A stretch of DNA of 64,000 bases from WM-3-3 sp041660045 (GTDB taxonomy: Bacteria > Pseudomonadota > Gammaproteobacteria > Methylococcales > Methylomonadaceae). Below are positions 9,375 to 18,837 of this stretch, piece after piece; the stretch's first letter is position 1, and every line of letters begins with the position of its first letter. The DNA is taken from NCBI GenBank assembly GCA_041660045.1, contig JBAZXA010000013.1:47291-111290 (forward strand). Reading direction: 5' to 3'. Position numbers and translations under genes: made by a program. The notes below the pieces were generated by a model. That model did not search any database and was not told where the DNA came from. It saw nothing but the letters and a program-made list of their open reading frames with translations.

Positions 9375-10625
9375 ATGCTTGCCTCAACGCTTATTAGATA
9401 TTGCCTACCGGCAGTGCTACTCGTTAGCAAATGCGCTTTTGCTAACCCCCAACCTATTATGTCGCACCGCGACCCGATTGAAATTGATAACCATTTAAGT
9501 TTAGCCCAAGTGGTTAGCCTAACCTTGGAAAAATATCCCGGCGCCAGTTGGTTAACGGCTCTTGAACAAGAAGCTGAAGCCATCCAACAACGCAGTAAAA
9601 GCTGGTTTGCCGGTTCCGCCAGCGCTTATTTGTTTTATCAAGAAGCGACCAGTGGCACTTTGCATTATGGTGATGCCAGTGTCAAAGTGCCTTTATGGAA
9701 CGCAGGCCAACGCTCTGCGGAAGCCACCCTTGCCAACCAAGCCGCCAATAACGCAGAAAACCAGGGTCTAGCGATAAAATTACGTGTTGCAGGCTTGGTC
9801 AGAATTGCCTTATGGGATTTAACTTTACAAAAAGTCCGCTATGAACAAGCCCAATCAGAATTGTCCGTCTATGGAAAGCTCTTCAACAAAATAGAAAAAC
9901 GCGTTGAGTTAGGCGATTTGGCTCGGGCAGATTTACTACTCGCTAAAACTGAGTTGCTGCAAAAACGCTCGATACTAACCCAAGCTGAAGCGGAACTCAT
10001 GCATGCCCGTAAACGCTATTCAACAGTGACGCAAATGACAAAAGTACCTGCTGAATTTAGCGAAGCCCTGAGCAATCCTAGCGAAGTCCAACAAAACCAT
10101 CCAGCCTTAGCGGCTATCAACAGCCAAATCAGCCGTAAGCAAGCTGAACTTCACACAACCAAGACTATCGGTTCAGGCCAAACGGATATAGCGCTCGGTA
10201 TTAATACCGACGAAAGCTTTGACCCACGCAGTAACAAAACCGAAAGTTTTAATATTACCTTAAACGTGCCGTTTGGCGGCAGTGCCCATTTAGCCCCAAA
10301 AATTGCCGCCATCAATGTGGAATTAAACCAACTGCTCGCCGACCGTGAACATCTGGTTAGAAATTTAGAGCAGGCTTACCATGAGGCCGAACACAACCTT
10401 GAAGTTAATGAGGTAGAGCTAAAAATCGCCAACGAATTAAAAGATGTTGCTGAACAACATCTTAAAATTACTGAATTTAGCTTTTCTGCTGGTGAAATCA
10501 ACTTGATAGATTTGCTAAAAATTCAAGCACGAACCCAACAAGCCATACTTAATGCCAAAGAACGGCAAGTTGTTTTAGAACGGGATAAGGCATTTTTTAA
10601 TCAAGCGGCAGGAATAATGCCATGA
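9375..10625 (+). CDS. TolC-family outer membrane efflux protein
   Basis: 416 residues, with a signal peptide (cleavage near CAFA/NPQ) and long coiled-coil helices in two repeats, as expected for OEP/TolC proteins. The last part contains FSAGEINLIDLLKIQ, a recurrent feature of the second OEP repeat. No lipobox is seen, unlike E. coli CusC. The ATG follows GGAG at 8 bases. The gene overlaps the downstream adaptor by ATGA. It should form the outer-membrane channel of the tripartite pump encoded with it. Confidence 0.88.
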   Translation: MLASTLIRYCLPAVLLVSKCAFANPQPIMSHRDPIEIDNHLSLAQVVSLTLEKYPGASWLTALEQEAEAIQQRSKSWFAGSASAYLFYQEATSGTLHYGDASVKVPLWNAGQRSAEATLANQAANNAENQGLAIKLRVAGLVRIALWDLTLQKVRYEQAQSELSVYGKLFNKIEKRVELGDLARADLLLAKTELLQKRSILTQAEAELMHARKRYSTVTQMTKVPAEFSEALSNPSEVQQNHPALAAINSQISRKQAELHTTKTIGSGQTDIALGINTDESFDPRSNKTESFNITLNVPFGGSAHLAPKIAAINVELNQLLADREHLVRNLEQAYHEAEHNLEVNEVELKIANELKDVAEQHLKITEFSFSAGEINLIDLLKIQARTQQAILNAKERQVVLERDKAFFNQAAGIMP

Positions 10626-11719
10626 GCTATCGCTACCTTCTTGCAGGCCTGTCTGCAGTTTGGCTTAACTTCGCGCAAGCCGATGAAAATTTAGTCATCA
10701 TTAACCAAAACAGCGTCACTAATTTGGGCGTAAAAATCGGTAAATTGGCATCTGTCAATGAACTGCCATTATTCAATGCCCCCGCCAAAGTGATGATCCC
10801 TTCCGGCAATGAATATATTGTTAGCGCCAGCCAAGCGGGCATTATCACCAAGCTTACGGCCGCCATGGGTGATCCTGTTAAAAAAGGTGACATCCTCGCT
10901 GAAATAAATAGCCCGAGTTTACTCAACTTACAACAGCAATTTTTGAGGGCCCATAATGATCTTAGTGTTGCCCAGGCTGCTTTTCAACGCGATAAAACGC
11001 TTTATCAAGACGGTGTGATTGCCCAACGCCGCTGGCAAGAAACCACCAGCCAATACTACTCCAGCCAATCGAGTGTTAATGAGGCTAAACAATTACTGCA
11101 AATTTCCGGCATGTCCACCGCTGCCGTGGAGCGCCTTGCTAAAAACCACCAGTTAGGCAGCACATTAACCATACACGCGCCATTATCAGGCATTGTGCTA
11201 GAGCGCAAAGCCGTCAACGGGGAACATGTGGATACCCTGGCACCACTATTTCATCTAGCAGATTTGCATGAACTTTGGTTGGAAGTCAGCGTGCCTCAAG
11301 AACGCATCGCCAGTATCAAGCTTGGCGACTTGGTACAAATTGAAAATACCCCGATTAAGGCCGCCATTAGCTTAATTGGTCAAAGCGTGAGCTTAGATAA
11401 CCAAACAGTTCTGGTTCGGGCAATTATTAAAAATGCTACTGCCGGTGTTTTTGTCGGCCAAAAAGTCAATGCACAGATTTTACAAACTATCACAGGATCT
11501 GCCTTTAAAGCCCCAAATACCGCAATCACCCAAAAAGATGGCAAATACTTTGTTTTTGTACGCAATGAACGTGGTTTTCAGGCCACCGACATCAACATCA
11601 TCGGCAAACATGCTGATGAATCGATAATCACTGGTAATTTAAACCTCAATTCCGAAATCGCTATTAGTGGTACCGTAGCCCTTAAAGCCAGCTGGTTAGG
11701 CTTAGGGAGAGACCAATAA
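10622..11719 (+). CDS. RND periplasmic adaptor (CusB/HlyD-like)
   Basis: 365 residues. A signal peptide (ending near NFAQA) is followed by a barrel-sandwich lipoyl-like half (ASQAGIITKLTAAMGDPVKKGDILAEI), a helical hairpin (about 100-175), the second lipoyl half (LTIHAPLSGIVLERKAVNGEHV) and a beta-barrel domain. This is the membrane-fusion protein linking the inner-membrane pump to the TolC-like channel. Translational coupling to both neighbours is indicated: ATGA overlap upstream and TAATG overlap downstream. Confidence 0.9.
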   Translation: MSYRYLLAGLSAVWLNFAQADENLVIINQNSVTNLGVKIGKLASVNELPLFNAPAKVMIPSGNEYIVSASQAGIITKLTAAMGDPVKKGDILAEINSPSLLNLQQQFLRAHNDLSVAQAAFQRDKTLYQDGVIAQRRWQETTSQYYSSQSSVNEAKQLLQISGMSTAAVERLAKNHQLGSTLTIHAPLSGIVLERKAVNGEHVDTLAPLFHLADLHELWLEVSVPQERIASIKLGDLVQIENTPIKAAISLIGQSVSLDNQTVLVRAIIKNATAGVFVGQKVNAQILQTITGSAFKAPNTAITQKDGKYFVFVRNERGFQATDINIIGKHADESIITGNLNLNSEIAISGTVALKASWLGLGRDQ

Positions 11720-14700
11720 TGGCCGGCCTTATACAATTTGCCTTAAGCCAGCGCTTATTAGTGATGCTTGTCTTGGTTTTGTTAACAGGCACGGGCTATC
11801 TGGCTTTTAAAAATCTGCCCATCGATGCTTTTCCTGAAGTATCGCCCACCCAAGTCAAAATTATTGTAAAGGCTGCGGGCATGACGCCGGAAGAAGTTGA
11901 GGCCCGGATTACAGCGCCGATAGAAGTTGAACTCTTAGGCATTCCACACCAAACCATGTTGCGCTCTATCGCCAAATACGCATTAACCGACATTACTGTC
12001 GATTTTGAAGAGGGTACTGACATATTCTGGGCCCGCCAACAAATCGCAGAACGCTTAAACACCTTATGGAGTGGTTTACCTGCCGGTGTTCAAGGCGGCA
12101 TAGCGCCGATGACAACGCCCTTGGGTGAAATGTTTATGTTTAACATTGAGGGTGGCGACCTCAGCCTAATGGAGCGGCGTAGTTTACTGGACTGGGTCAT
12201 CCGTCCAGCGCTGAGGACTGTGCCCGGGGTAGCAGATGTCAACGCCCTGGGCGGGTTAGTGCGCAGTTTTGAAGTGATACCGGACAATACCCGTTTGGCT
12301 GCTCGGGGTATCGGCATCGATAAATTAATGTCAGCCTTACAAAACAATAATCGCAACGATGGTGCCGGCCGTTTAAACGATGGCGAGGAAGCCTTAATTG
12401 TACGCGCCGAAGGCCGTATAAAAACCTTAGATGATGTTAGTGCAATTGTCGTCGATAACCAAAATGGCGTGCCCGTTGCGGTGAGTGATGTGGCTGAAAT
12501 TAAAATAGGTGCTTTAACCCGTTATGGCGCGGTCAGTAAAAATGGTGAAGGTGAAGCGGTTACCGGCTTAGTATTAAGTTTACGTGGGGCAAATGCCAGG
12601 CAAACCATCATCGGCATAGAAAAAAAGCTCGCTGACATCAGCCATAACTTTCCTAAAGGCGTAGCTGCCAATGTTTTTTATAACCGTGGCACGCTGGTCG
12701 ATAAAGCCGTACACACGGTATCAAAAGCCTTGCTGGAAGCCATCGTATTAGTAGTCATCTTACTGCTACTATTTTTGGGCAATCTACGTGCAGCCATTAC
12801 TGTGGCCTTGGCCCTGCCGTTGGCAGCGCTGTTTACCTTTATCATGATGAAGGCGGCTGGCATGTCAGCCAATTTAATGAGCTTAGGCGGGCTAGCCATA
12901 GCTATTGGTATGCTGGTGGATGCCGCAGTTGTGGTGGTGGAAAATATTATTACCCAACTGGCACATACCAAAAAAGCCCAGCGTTTACCCCGTTTGCATG
13001 TGATCTACCGAGCAACACGCGAAGTTGCCTTACCGGTTTTTTCCGGCATTTTAATCATCATTATTGTGTTTTTGCCTTTGCTAACCCTACAAGGTTTAGA
13101 AGGCAAAATGTTTATCCCCGTGGCCTTAACTATCGTGTTTGCACTTAGTGGCTCTTTGCTGTTGTCATTAACCGCTATCCCAGTGCTGTCATCGTATTTA
13201 TTAAAAACCGTTTCCCACCAAGAACCTTGGCTGCCCAGACAATTATTACGCCTGTATCAACCTGCCTTGCTCTGGTGTTTAGCACATTACAAAAAAGTCT
13301 TCGCTGGGGCGGCTGCCTTATTGGTTGGGACTATGGTGATATTCACCCAAATCGGCAGTACCTTTATGCCAACTTTGGATGAAGGCGACATCATTTTACA
13401 GCTAGAAAAACTGCCGTCGATTACATTAGCAGACTCCGTCATGCTAGATGGCCAAGTCCAAAAAAACTTGCTCAAGCAAATTCCAGAGATCGCCGAAGTT
13501 GTATCTCGCGTGGGCTCCGATGAATTGGGCCTAGACCCCATGAGCTTAAACGATACCGACACTTTCTTAATCCTAAAACCACAAGCCCAATGGCATGTGC
13601 CCAGCAAGGCCGCCTTAGTTGAAGACATCCGCAAAGTAATGGCGTTAACGCCAGGCATTGCCTTTGGCTTTACCCAACCTATAGAAATGCGGGTCTCCGA
13701 AATGCTCACAGGCACTCGGGGCGATGTTGCCGTTAAACTGTTTGGCCCTGATATTGCTGTTCTAAACGACAAGGCCGAAGAAATCGCCAGTGTGCTTAAA
13801 GCAATTCCTGGTTCTAGCGATGTTTTCCGCAAGCAAAACGAGGGCATGCAATTTTTACAGCTTAATATCGACAACACTGCCGCCGGCCGCTACGGTGTTA
13901 ATAGCGAACAGATTGAAACCTTATTACGCTCAGAAATTGAAGGTTTGAATTTAGGCATAGTCCAAGAAGGCATTAAGCGCACACCCTTAATATTACGTGG
14001 TAATAGCAATACCTCTAACTTCGAGAACTTACAAATCACCTTGGCCGATGGTTCCCATATCCCAATTACTTACGTTGCCCGTATTAGCAAAGTAGAAGGT
14101 GTGGTTTCGATAGAACGTGAACATGGCTTACGCTTTACCGTGATCCGCAGCAATGTACAAGACCGCGATTTGGTTAGCTTTGTCGAAGAAGCACGCAAAA
14201 TGGTGCAACAAAAAGTTAAATTACCCTTAGGTTATTCCGTTGAATTTGGCGGCCAGTTTGAAAACCAGCAACGTGCTGCCGCCCGACTAGCCTTAGTCAT
14301 TCCACTCGCATTAGGTTTGATTTTTTTATTACTGTTTTCAACGTTCTCATCTGTCCGCCAGGCCATCTTAGTTCTATCAAATATACCCTTAGCAATGATA
14401 GGAGGTGTGTTCGCGCTTTGGCTTTCCGGAGAATATTTATCGGTGCCCGCTTCCGTCGGTTTTATAGCCTTATTAGGGATTGCCGTACTTAATGGCGTGG
14501 TGATGGTGAGTTATTTTAACCAGTTGATCGCTACCGGCATGGCCATGGCAGAGGTGGTCGTCATCGGCTCCTCCCGACGCCTACGACCAGTCATGATGAC
14601 CGCAAGCATCGCAGCGTTTGGCCTAATTCCTTTACTTTTTGCCACAGGGCCTGGCTCTGAAATTCAACGCCCGTTGGCGATAGTCGTTATCGGCGGGCTG

Positions 14701-14784
14701 ATTTCGTCCACTTTTTTAACCTTATTTATGCTACCTATTTTATTCAAGCGTTACGGGCAAGCGCCAATTGAGGCTTCCACATGA
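11719..14784 (+). CDS. Heavy-metal efflux RND transporter (CusA/CzcA family)
   Basis: 1021 residues with the twelve-helix RND pattern: a first helix at 10-30, a periplasmic loop, a helix block at 330-480, a second loop and a final block from about 855. The fourth-helix motif reads AIGMLVDAAVVVVEN. The DAA form resembles monovalent-cation CusA proteins more than CzcA, which has DGA, so Cu/Ag export is a reasonable guess; metal specificity cannot be settled by eye. The protein uses proton motive force to move metal from periplasm or cytoplasm through the TolC-like channel. It overlaps the DUF3240 gene by four bases. Confidence 0.9.
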   Translation: MAGLIQFALSQRLLVMLVLVLLTGTGYLAFKNLPIDAFPEVSPTQVKIIVKAAGMTPEEVEARITAPIEVELLGIPHQTMLRSIAKYALTDITVDFEEGTDIFWARQQIAERLNTLWSGLPAGVQGGIAPMTTPLGEMFMFNIEGGDLSLMERRSLLDWVIRPALRTVPGVADVNALGGLVRSFEVIPDNTRLAARGIGIDKLMSALQNNNRNDGAGRLNDGEEALIVRAEGRIKTLDDVSAIVVDNQNGVPVAVSDVAEIKIGALTRYGAVSKNGEGEAVTGLVLSLRGANARQTIIGIEKKLADISHNFPKGVAANVFYNRGTLVDKAVHTVSKALLEAIVLVVILLLLFLGNLRAAITVALALPLAALFTFIMMKAAGMSANLMSLGGLAIAIGMLVDAAVVVVENIITQLAHTKKAQRLPRLHVIYRATREVALPVFSGILIIIIVFLPLLTLQGLEGKMFIPVALTIVFALSGSLLLSLTAIPVLSSYLLKTVSHQEPWLPRQLLRLYQPALLWCLAHYKKVFAGAAALLVGTMVIFTQIGSTFMPTLDEGDIILQLEKLPSITLADSVMLDGQVQKNLLKQIPEIAEVVSRVGSDELGLDPMSLNDTDTFLILKPQAQWHVPSKAALVEDIRKVMALTPGIAFGFTQPIEMRVSEMLTGTRGDVAVKLFGPDIAVLNDKAEEIASVLKAIPGSSDVFRKQNEGMQFLQLNIDNTAAGRYGVNSEQIETLLRSEIEGLNLGIVQEGIKRTPLILRGNSNTSNFENLQITLADGSHIPITYVARISKVEGVVSIEREHGLRFTVIRSNVQDRDLVSFVEEARKMVQQKVKLPLGYSVEFGGQFENQQRAAARLALVIPLALGLIFLLLFSTFSSVRQAILVLSNIPLAMIGGVFALWLSGEYLSVPASVGFIALLGIAVLNGVVMVSYFNQLIATGMAMAEVVVIGSSRRLRPVMMTASIAAFGLIPLLFATGPGSEIQRPLAIVVIGGLISSTFLTLFMLPILFKRYGQAPIEAST

Positions 14785-15086
14785 ACCCTAAAGAATACTT
14801 GGTCACCTTAAATGTACCCACGGACATAGAAGAAGCCGTTGTTGATTGCTTGTTAGTATTTGAATACGAACAAGGTTTTAGTAGCTTTCAGGTCTATGCC
14901 CATGACCACAGAAATATCGGCTTATCCTTGGCGGAACAAGTCAGTGGACGGCAAAAACAAATCCGCTTTCAAATGTATGTGCCAGAAACCGGGTTAGAAA
15001 TTTTGCTTACTGAACTTCGGCAAACCTTTGCGGGTGCAGGCATCAAATATTGGGTGTTACCCGTTATTGAGCAAGGGCTAATTTGA
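14781..15086 (+). CDS. DUF3240 family protein
   Basis: 101 residues matching the DUF3240 type of small cytoplasmic protein (PTDIEEAVVDCLLVFE ... GFSSFQVYAHDH). Such genes are regularly found at the end of CusA/CzcA-type RND operons, and here the start overlaps the pump gene. The fold resembles small signal-transduction (P-II-like) proteins, so a regulatory role with the exporter is likely but unproven. Confidence 0.8.
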   Translation: MNPKEYLVTLNVPTDIEEAVVDCLLVFEYEQGFSSFQVYAHDHRNIGLSLAEQVSGRQKQIRFQMYVPETGLEILLTELRQTFAGAGIKYWVLPVIEQGLI

Positions 15087-15250
15087 CTGCAAAACGTTAT
15101 GCGGAACCAATCGCCATAGCTAATCCCATATGCTTAAAACGCTATACCTACTCCACTAAGCAAATAGCAGGAATGAACATAATCGCTGACTTATTGTCGT
15201 ATCTACCAAACCAGCACTCTTAACCCTCACCAATCAAAAGAGGACGTAAC

Positions 15251-15904
15251 ATGCAAACTCAAGAACGTGAAATATTAGCAGCGTTTTTAAACCAATTAAG
15301 CAATGCCCAAGCGGGCAATAAAAATCCAGAAGCTGAAGTTATGATTCAACAAGCGCTGGCCAAACAACCGGATGCGGCTTATTTATTGGTGCAACGCGCC
15401 ATATTGATGAATCAAGCGCTAGACAACTTAAAAGCCCAAAACGCTGACTTACAACGTCAATTAGCGGCGCGTAACAATAATAGTTTTCTCGGCGGAAACG
15501 ACCCTTGGGCGACTGCACCCGCACAAAACCCAAACCGTAACCCCTCACAAGTACCTGGCAGTGGCACTTACCAAATGCCCCAGCAAGCCCAAGCCGCCGC
15601 CAGCAGCAGTGGCGTACCTAGCTTTTTAGGCTCTATGGCGACTACTGCTGCAGGTGTTGTCGCCGGTTCATTTTTATTTCAAGGCATTGAAAATTTAATG
15701 GGGCATCATGGTTATAACCAAGGCGGTGGCTGGCCTAATGCAAATAATGGGATGGATCCTATTGCCGAACAAACCACCATCAACAATTACTATGGCTCAG
15801 ATAACCAAAGCGCAAGCAATGACAATGATCCTAGCTCAGACTTTTTAACCAGCTCAGATGACGACTATTTCAGCGATTCTGGTAGTGACCAAGACTCCTG
15901 GTAA
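15251..15904 (+). CDS. DUF2076 domain protein
   Basis: 217 residues. The N-terminal half is helical (TQEREILAAFLNQL; a coiled-coil ending NADLQRQLAA). A Gly/Pro/Gln-rich linker, a hydrophobic stretch (about 122-142) and a strongly acidic Asp/Ser tail follow. This matches DUF2076, sometimes called a periplasmic ligand-binding sensor family although no signal peptide is visible here. The start follows AGAGGA. The function is not established. It may be co-transcribed with the Fae homologue 57 bases downstream. Confidence 0.8.
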   Translation: MQTQEREILAAFLNQLSNAQAGNKNPEAEVMIQQALAKQPDAAYLLVQRAILMNQALDNLKAQNADLQRQLAARNNNSFLGGNDPWATAPAQNPNRNPSQVPGSGTYQMPQQAQAAASSSGVPSFLGSMATTAAGVVAGSFLFQGIENLMGHHGYNQGGGWPNANNGMDPIAEQTTINNYYGSDNQSASNDNDPSSDFLTSSDDDYFSDSGSDQDSW

Positions 15905-15961
15905 AATTTGACTAAGACGTGTTATTGTTGCCGCTTTTGATGCGAATTTAAGGACACCACC

Positions 15962-16510
15962 ATGACAGAACGAATTATTATGCGTACTGGCGAAGCCTTA
16001 GTAGCAGGCGGGCCACCTGGCACAGCCGCCGAGCCAGAAATTATTATTGGTGAGCTGGACGGCCCAGTCGGTATTGCCTTGGCCACCTTAACCGGCAATC
16101 AAAGCAAAGGCCATTCTAAAGTTTTTGCCATTTTAAATACGGATATTCAAGTCCGTCCGGTGACCTTAATGGTCAGTAAAGTCACCGTCAACAATAGCCG
16201 CTATACCAATATTTTAATGGGCACGGTACAGGCAGCCATCGCCAATGGCGTATTAGATGCGGTAAGAGCGGGTGATATCCCCAAAGACAAAGTCAATAAC
16301 CTTGGCATTATTTGCTCAGTTTGGTTAAATCCCAGCGTGGCAACTGACGACGGCCTTGACCATCAAATCTTATTTGATATACACCGCAAAGCCATGGCAC
16401 AGGCCATCCATAAAGCCATGAACAACACCCCAGATATCGATTGGTTGTTAGAAAACCAAGACAAAATCACCCATAAATATTTCCAAATGGGCTTGGATGG
16501 AAAAATCTAA
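15962..16510 (+). CDS. Formaldehyde-activating-enzyme (Fae) homologue, catalytic His replaced
   Basis: 182 residues resembling Fae: GEALVAGG near the N-terminus, then IIIGELDGPVG and PVTLMVSKVTVNN. Genuine Fae condenses formaldehyde with tetrahydromethanopterin in methylotrophs. Aligned by eye with the Methylobacterium enzyme, the residue at its active-site histidine (in the AHIDLIIG segment) is Glu24 here (AAEPEIII), so the classical reaction may not occur. Methylotrophs often carry such paralogues (Fae2/Fae3 type) of unclear role. Its presence supports a C1-metabolising host. The RBS is AAGGA, and a hairpin terminator follows at 16547. Confidence 0.8.
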   Translation: MTERIIMRTGEALVAGGPPGTAAEPEIIIGELDGPVGIALATLTGNQSKGHSKVFAILNTDIQVRPVTLMVSKVTVNNSRYTNILMGTVQAAIANGVLDAVRAGDIPKDKVNNLGIICSVWLNPSVATDDGLDHQILFDIHRKAMAQAIHKAMNNTPDIDWLLENQDKITHKYFQMGLDGKI

Positions 16511-16546
16511 GCTGTTTTGTTAACACCTAATATTCTTCAGCTAAAG

Positions 16547-16577
16547 CTTAATGACCCAACGGGTTTGGGTTATTAAG
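16547..16577 (+). terminator. Hairpin after Fae homologue
   Basis: CTTAATGACCCAA pairs with TTGGGTTATTAAG (13 bp with one G-U) around a 5-base loop, 37 bases after the stop codon. There is no downstream U-run, so termination efficiency is uncertain. Confidence 0.5.
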
Positions 16578-16753
16578 CGGATTTAGCGTCGGTGATAGAA
16601 AAATATCGTACTAAACAAATGTTTTTCTTACCCAGTCTGGTATATTTAATAACGAGGATGCTTTATTTAGTAGTGTAATAGCATTGTTTTAATTAGGTAA
16701 CACCAAACCAATAATGGTATAGATATAAAACTTACACTTAAAACTAATTAGTC

Positions 16754-17527
16754 ATGTTTCCGAGCAACCAGCTACGTTTCGCCGTTAATGATCGCATCAA
16801 TGATGCCGATGTTAAGCCGTCGCACGTCCCTTTGGCATTGTTAGGTGAGTTTCAAAAAGATGTTAGTGAATTTTTAAAAGGAGCTAACCGTGATATTGAC
16901 CCTGCTAAGGTTCTTGTTTCAATAGAGGATGGCTCATTGGCGTTGGTGGCTACTGGGTTGCTGACAGCAAGCACTCTATGGGTCGATCTTGAGCATTTAA
17001 AATCATCTAACTCACTTAGCTTAATCGACTCAAAACGGGCAAGCGTTGTGGAACGTTGGCAAGCTTTGGCGCAAAAAAATCCACAAAGACGCTATTCAGT
17101 TACAGATCAGTCTACCCAAATATCTTTTTTGATCGATTCAACTTCCAACTACCACAGAACAGAAGATACTTGGGTTTCTGTAGAAAAATATTTGCACGGT
17201 ATTATTGTTGATATGGGTGGTAGTACTAAAGCTAATGTTCATCTTAGACTAGAAAATGGTGTAACGCTGACAATTGCATCCACGCAGGATAAATTAGCAC
17301 TAGACGAAAAAAATCGCTTATATCGCCCTGCTCTGCTGCATGTTACAGCAGAGGAACATCTGCTTACTAAGGAATTACGCAACTTACACTTATTTGATTT
17401 CGAAGTTCATCAACCTAACTATGACGATGTTGATTTTAATCAAATGGTAGAACGTGGTACCAAAGCTTGGGCAGATGTACCTGATACAACGGAATGGTTG
17501 GAATCTCTGCGGAGTAATCAAGCTTGA
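16754..17527 (+). CDS. Unknown protein coupled to PIN-domain gene (possible antitoxin)
   Basis: 257 residues with no family I recognise and no membrane segment or signal peptide. The stop codon overlaps the TTG start of the PIN gene (four-base overlap), which indicates translational coupling. By position it would be the antitoxin or partner of a VapC-like toxin, but it is three times longer than usual VapB-type antitoxins. No ribbon-helix-helix or AbrB motif is evident near the N-terminus. The C-terminal 60 residues are acidic and could be the neutralising segment. No strong Shine-Dalgarno site is seen before ATG 16754. Confidence 0.7.
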   Translation: MFPSNQLRFAVNDRINDADVKPSHVPLALLGEFQKDVSEFLKGANRDIDPAKVLVSIEDGSLALVATGLLTASTLWVDLEHLKSSNSLSLIDSKRASVVERWQALAQKNPQRRYSVTDQSTQISFLIDSTSNYHRTEDTWVSVEKYLHGIIVDMGGSTKANVHLRLENGVTLTIASTQDKLALDEKNRLYRPALLHVTAEEHLLTKELRNLHLFDFEVHQPNYDDVDFNQMVERGTKAWADVPDTTEWLESLRSNQA

Positions 17528-18015
17528 CGGCATCCTGTTTATTGGATACCAGCTTTTTAATTTCACTGGCTGACCGAAATCGTATTAATCATAATGTTGC
17601 TTCCCAGTACTATAAATTGCTGCTTAAGCAGCAGTCGCCCCTCTATTTCTCTGCGATCGTAGCGGCAGAAATTGCTATCAAGCAGCCCATTACAGATTTT
17701 CCTCTCAAAAACTTTCGAATTCTCCCATTCAATATCCCACATTCCATAGAAGCAGCAAGTATATGGAATAGGCTTGGGGGACACGATAGTGGCGATAACC
17801 GGGCAGTAGTTCGCGATGATGTAAAGTTAATGGCGCAAGCCTTGTGTGAAGATATCCCATTTATCCTGACAGAAGATGCCTCTACCCTTTATAAATATTG
17901 CTGGCGATTGCGTGATTCTCACAAGCTGAATATTAGAGCAATAAAATTAACGGATGGCTTTGACCCTAGTGCATTGCGATTGGATGGACAGAAAAGCATT
18001 GAGGGATTTAATTAA
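17524..18015 (+). CDS. PIN-domain protein, VapC-like nuclease
   Basis: 163 residues with PIN-domain acidic residues in order: Asp in LLDTSF, Glu in VAAEIA, Asp in RDDVKLMAQA and Asp in LTEDAS. PIN domains are Mg-dependent RNases, and most bacterial ones are toxins that cut tRNA or rRNA. The start is TTG, overlapping the previous stop, which would keep toxin synthesis low and coupled to the partner. The C-terminal tail (after about 135) exceeds typical VapC length. The alternative, a non-toxin RNase, is possible. Confidence 0.78.
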   Translation: MTASCLLDTSFLISLADRNRINHNVASQYYKLLLKQQSPLYFSAIVAAEIAIKQPITDFPLKNFRILPFNIPHSIEAASIWNRLGGHDSGDNRAVVRDDVKLMAQALCEDIPFILTEDASTLYKYCWRLRDSHKLNIRAIKLTDGFDPSALRLDGQKSIEGFN

Positions 18016-18108
18016 AAATAACCCATCACATGAAATATTTAATAGCAACTTTGCAATATAACTTACGTACTACGCCAACAAGTTCAAACCGCATACCACA
18101 ACATGACC

Positions 18109-18837
18109 TTATAAATACAGCGCGGCCATTTGCCGCCAATAGCTGCCGCGGTGGGCGCGGCCTTCCCACTCATGAACCGAATGCGGTATACCTTTACACC
18201 ATAAGATATGGCTAAGATGATGGTTGTTTTCTAGAAATGGGTCATCTTTTCCGATCACAAAGACGATATCCATTTTGCGCAAATACCCTAACTGCCATTG
18301 ACATTCTAACTGCGGTAAAAAATGGGTAGGTGTATTGAAATAGATACGCTCGTCATAATAGTTATCAAACAGGTTATGAAAATGATCCACTGGCATAGTT
18401 AGATCATAGCGGCCTGAAAAAGCACATAGTTTTTGAAACAAATGGGGATGCCGGAAAGCAATATTTGCTGCGTGGAAGGCACCTAAGCTACAGCCATGGG
18501 CAACCATACAGGTATCTGGATTCTTACCCATCATAAAGGGCATAACTTCATTGAGGATATATTCCTCAAACTCAATGTGGCGCTGAATCCGGTCTGCAGG
18601 ATGCCGCCACGTGCAATAAAAAGTCTCGCGGTCAATACTATCCACACAATACAACTGAATTTGCCCGGCACGGATTTTTGGGCTTAAGGCATGCACAATA
18701 CCCAAGTTTTCATATTCGTAAAAACGCCCGTCACGTGTTGGAAACACTAAGACTTTTGCCCCACCATGGCCAAACACCAGCAATTCCATATCCCGCCCTA
18801 AACGGGCACTGTACCAACTATGGTATTCGCGGTTCAT
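18109..18837 (-). CDS. Esterase-D-like alpha/beta hydrolase
   Basis: 242 residues resembling the putative esterase family. The nucleophile elbow is GCSLGA (Ser about 118), with Asp in IGKDDPF and His in WEGRAHRG as likely triad members. No signal peptide is present, so it is cytoplasmic. Its ATG overlaps the stop of the upstream hydrolase gene by four bases, so the two are translated from one message. The substrate is unknown; a small acyl ester is typical. Confidence 0.8.
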   Translation of the reverse strand: MNREYHSWYSARLGRDMELLVFGHGGAKVLVFPTRDGRFYEYENLGIVHALSPKIRAGQIQLYCVDSIDRETFYCTWRHPADRIQRHIEFEEYILNEVMPFMMGKNPDTCMVAHGCSLGAFHAANIAFRHPHLFQKLCAFSGRYDLTMPVDHFHNLFDNYYDERIYFNTPTHFLPQLECQWQLGYLRKMDIVFVIGKDDPFLENNHHLSHILWCKGIPHSVHEWEGRAHRGSYWRQMAALYL

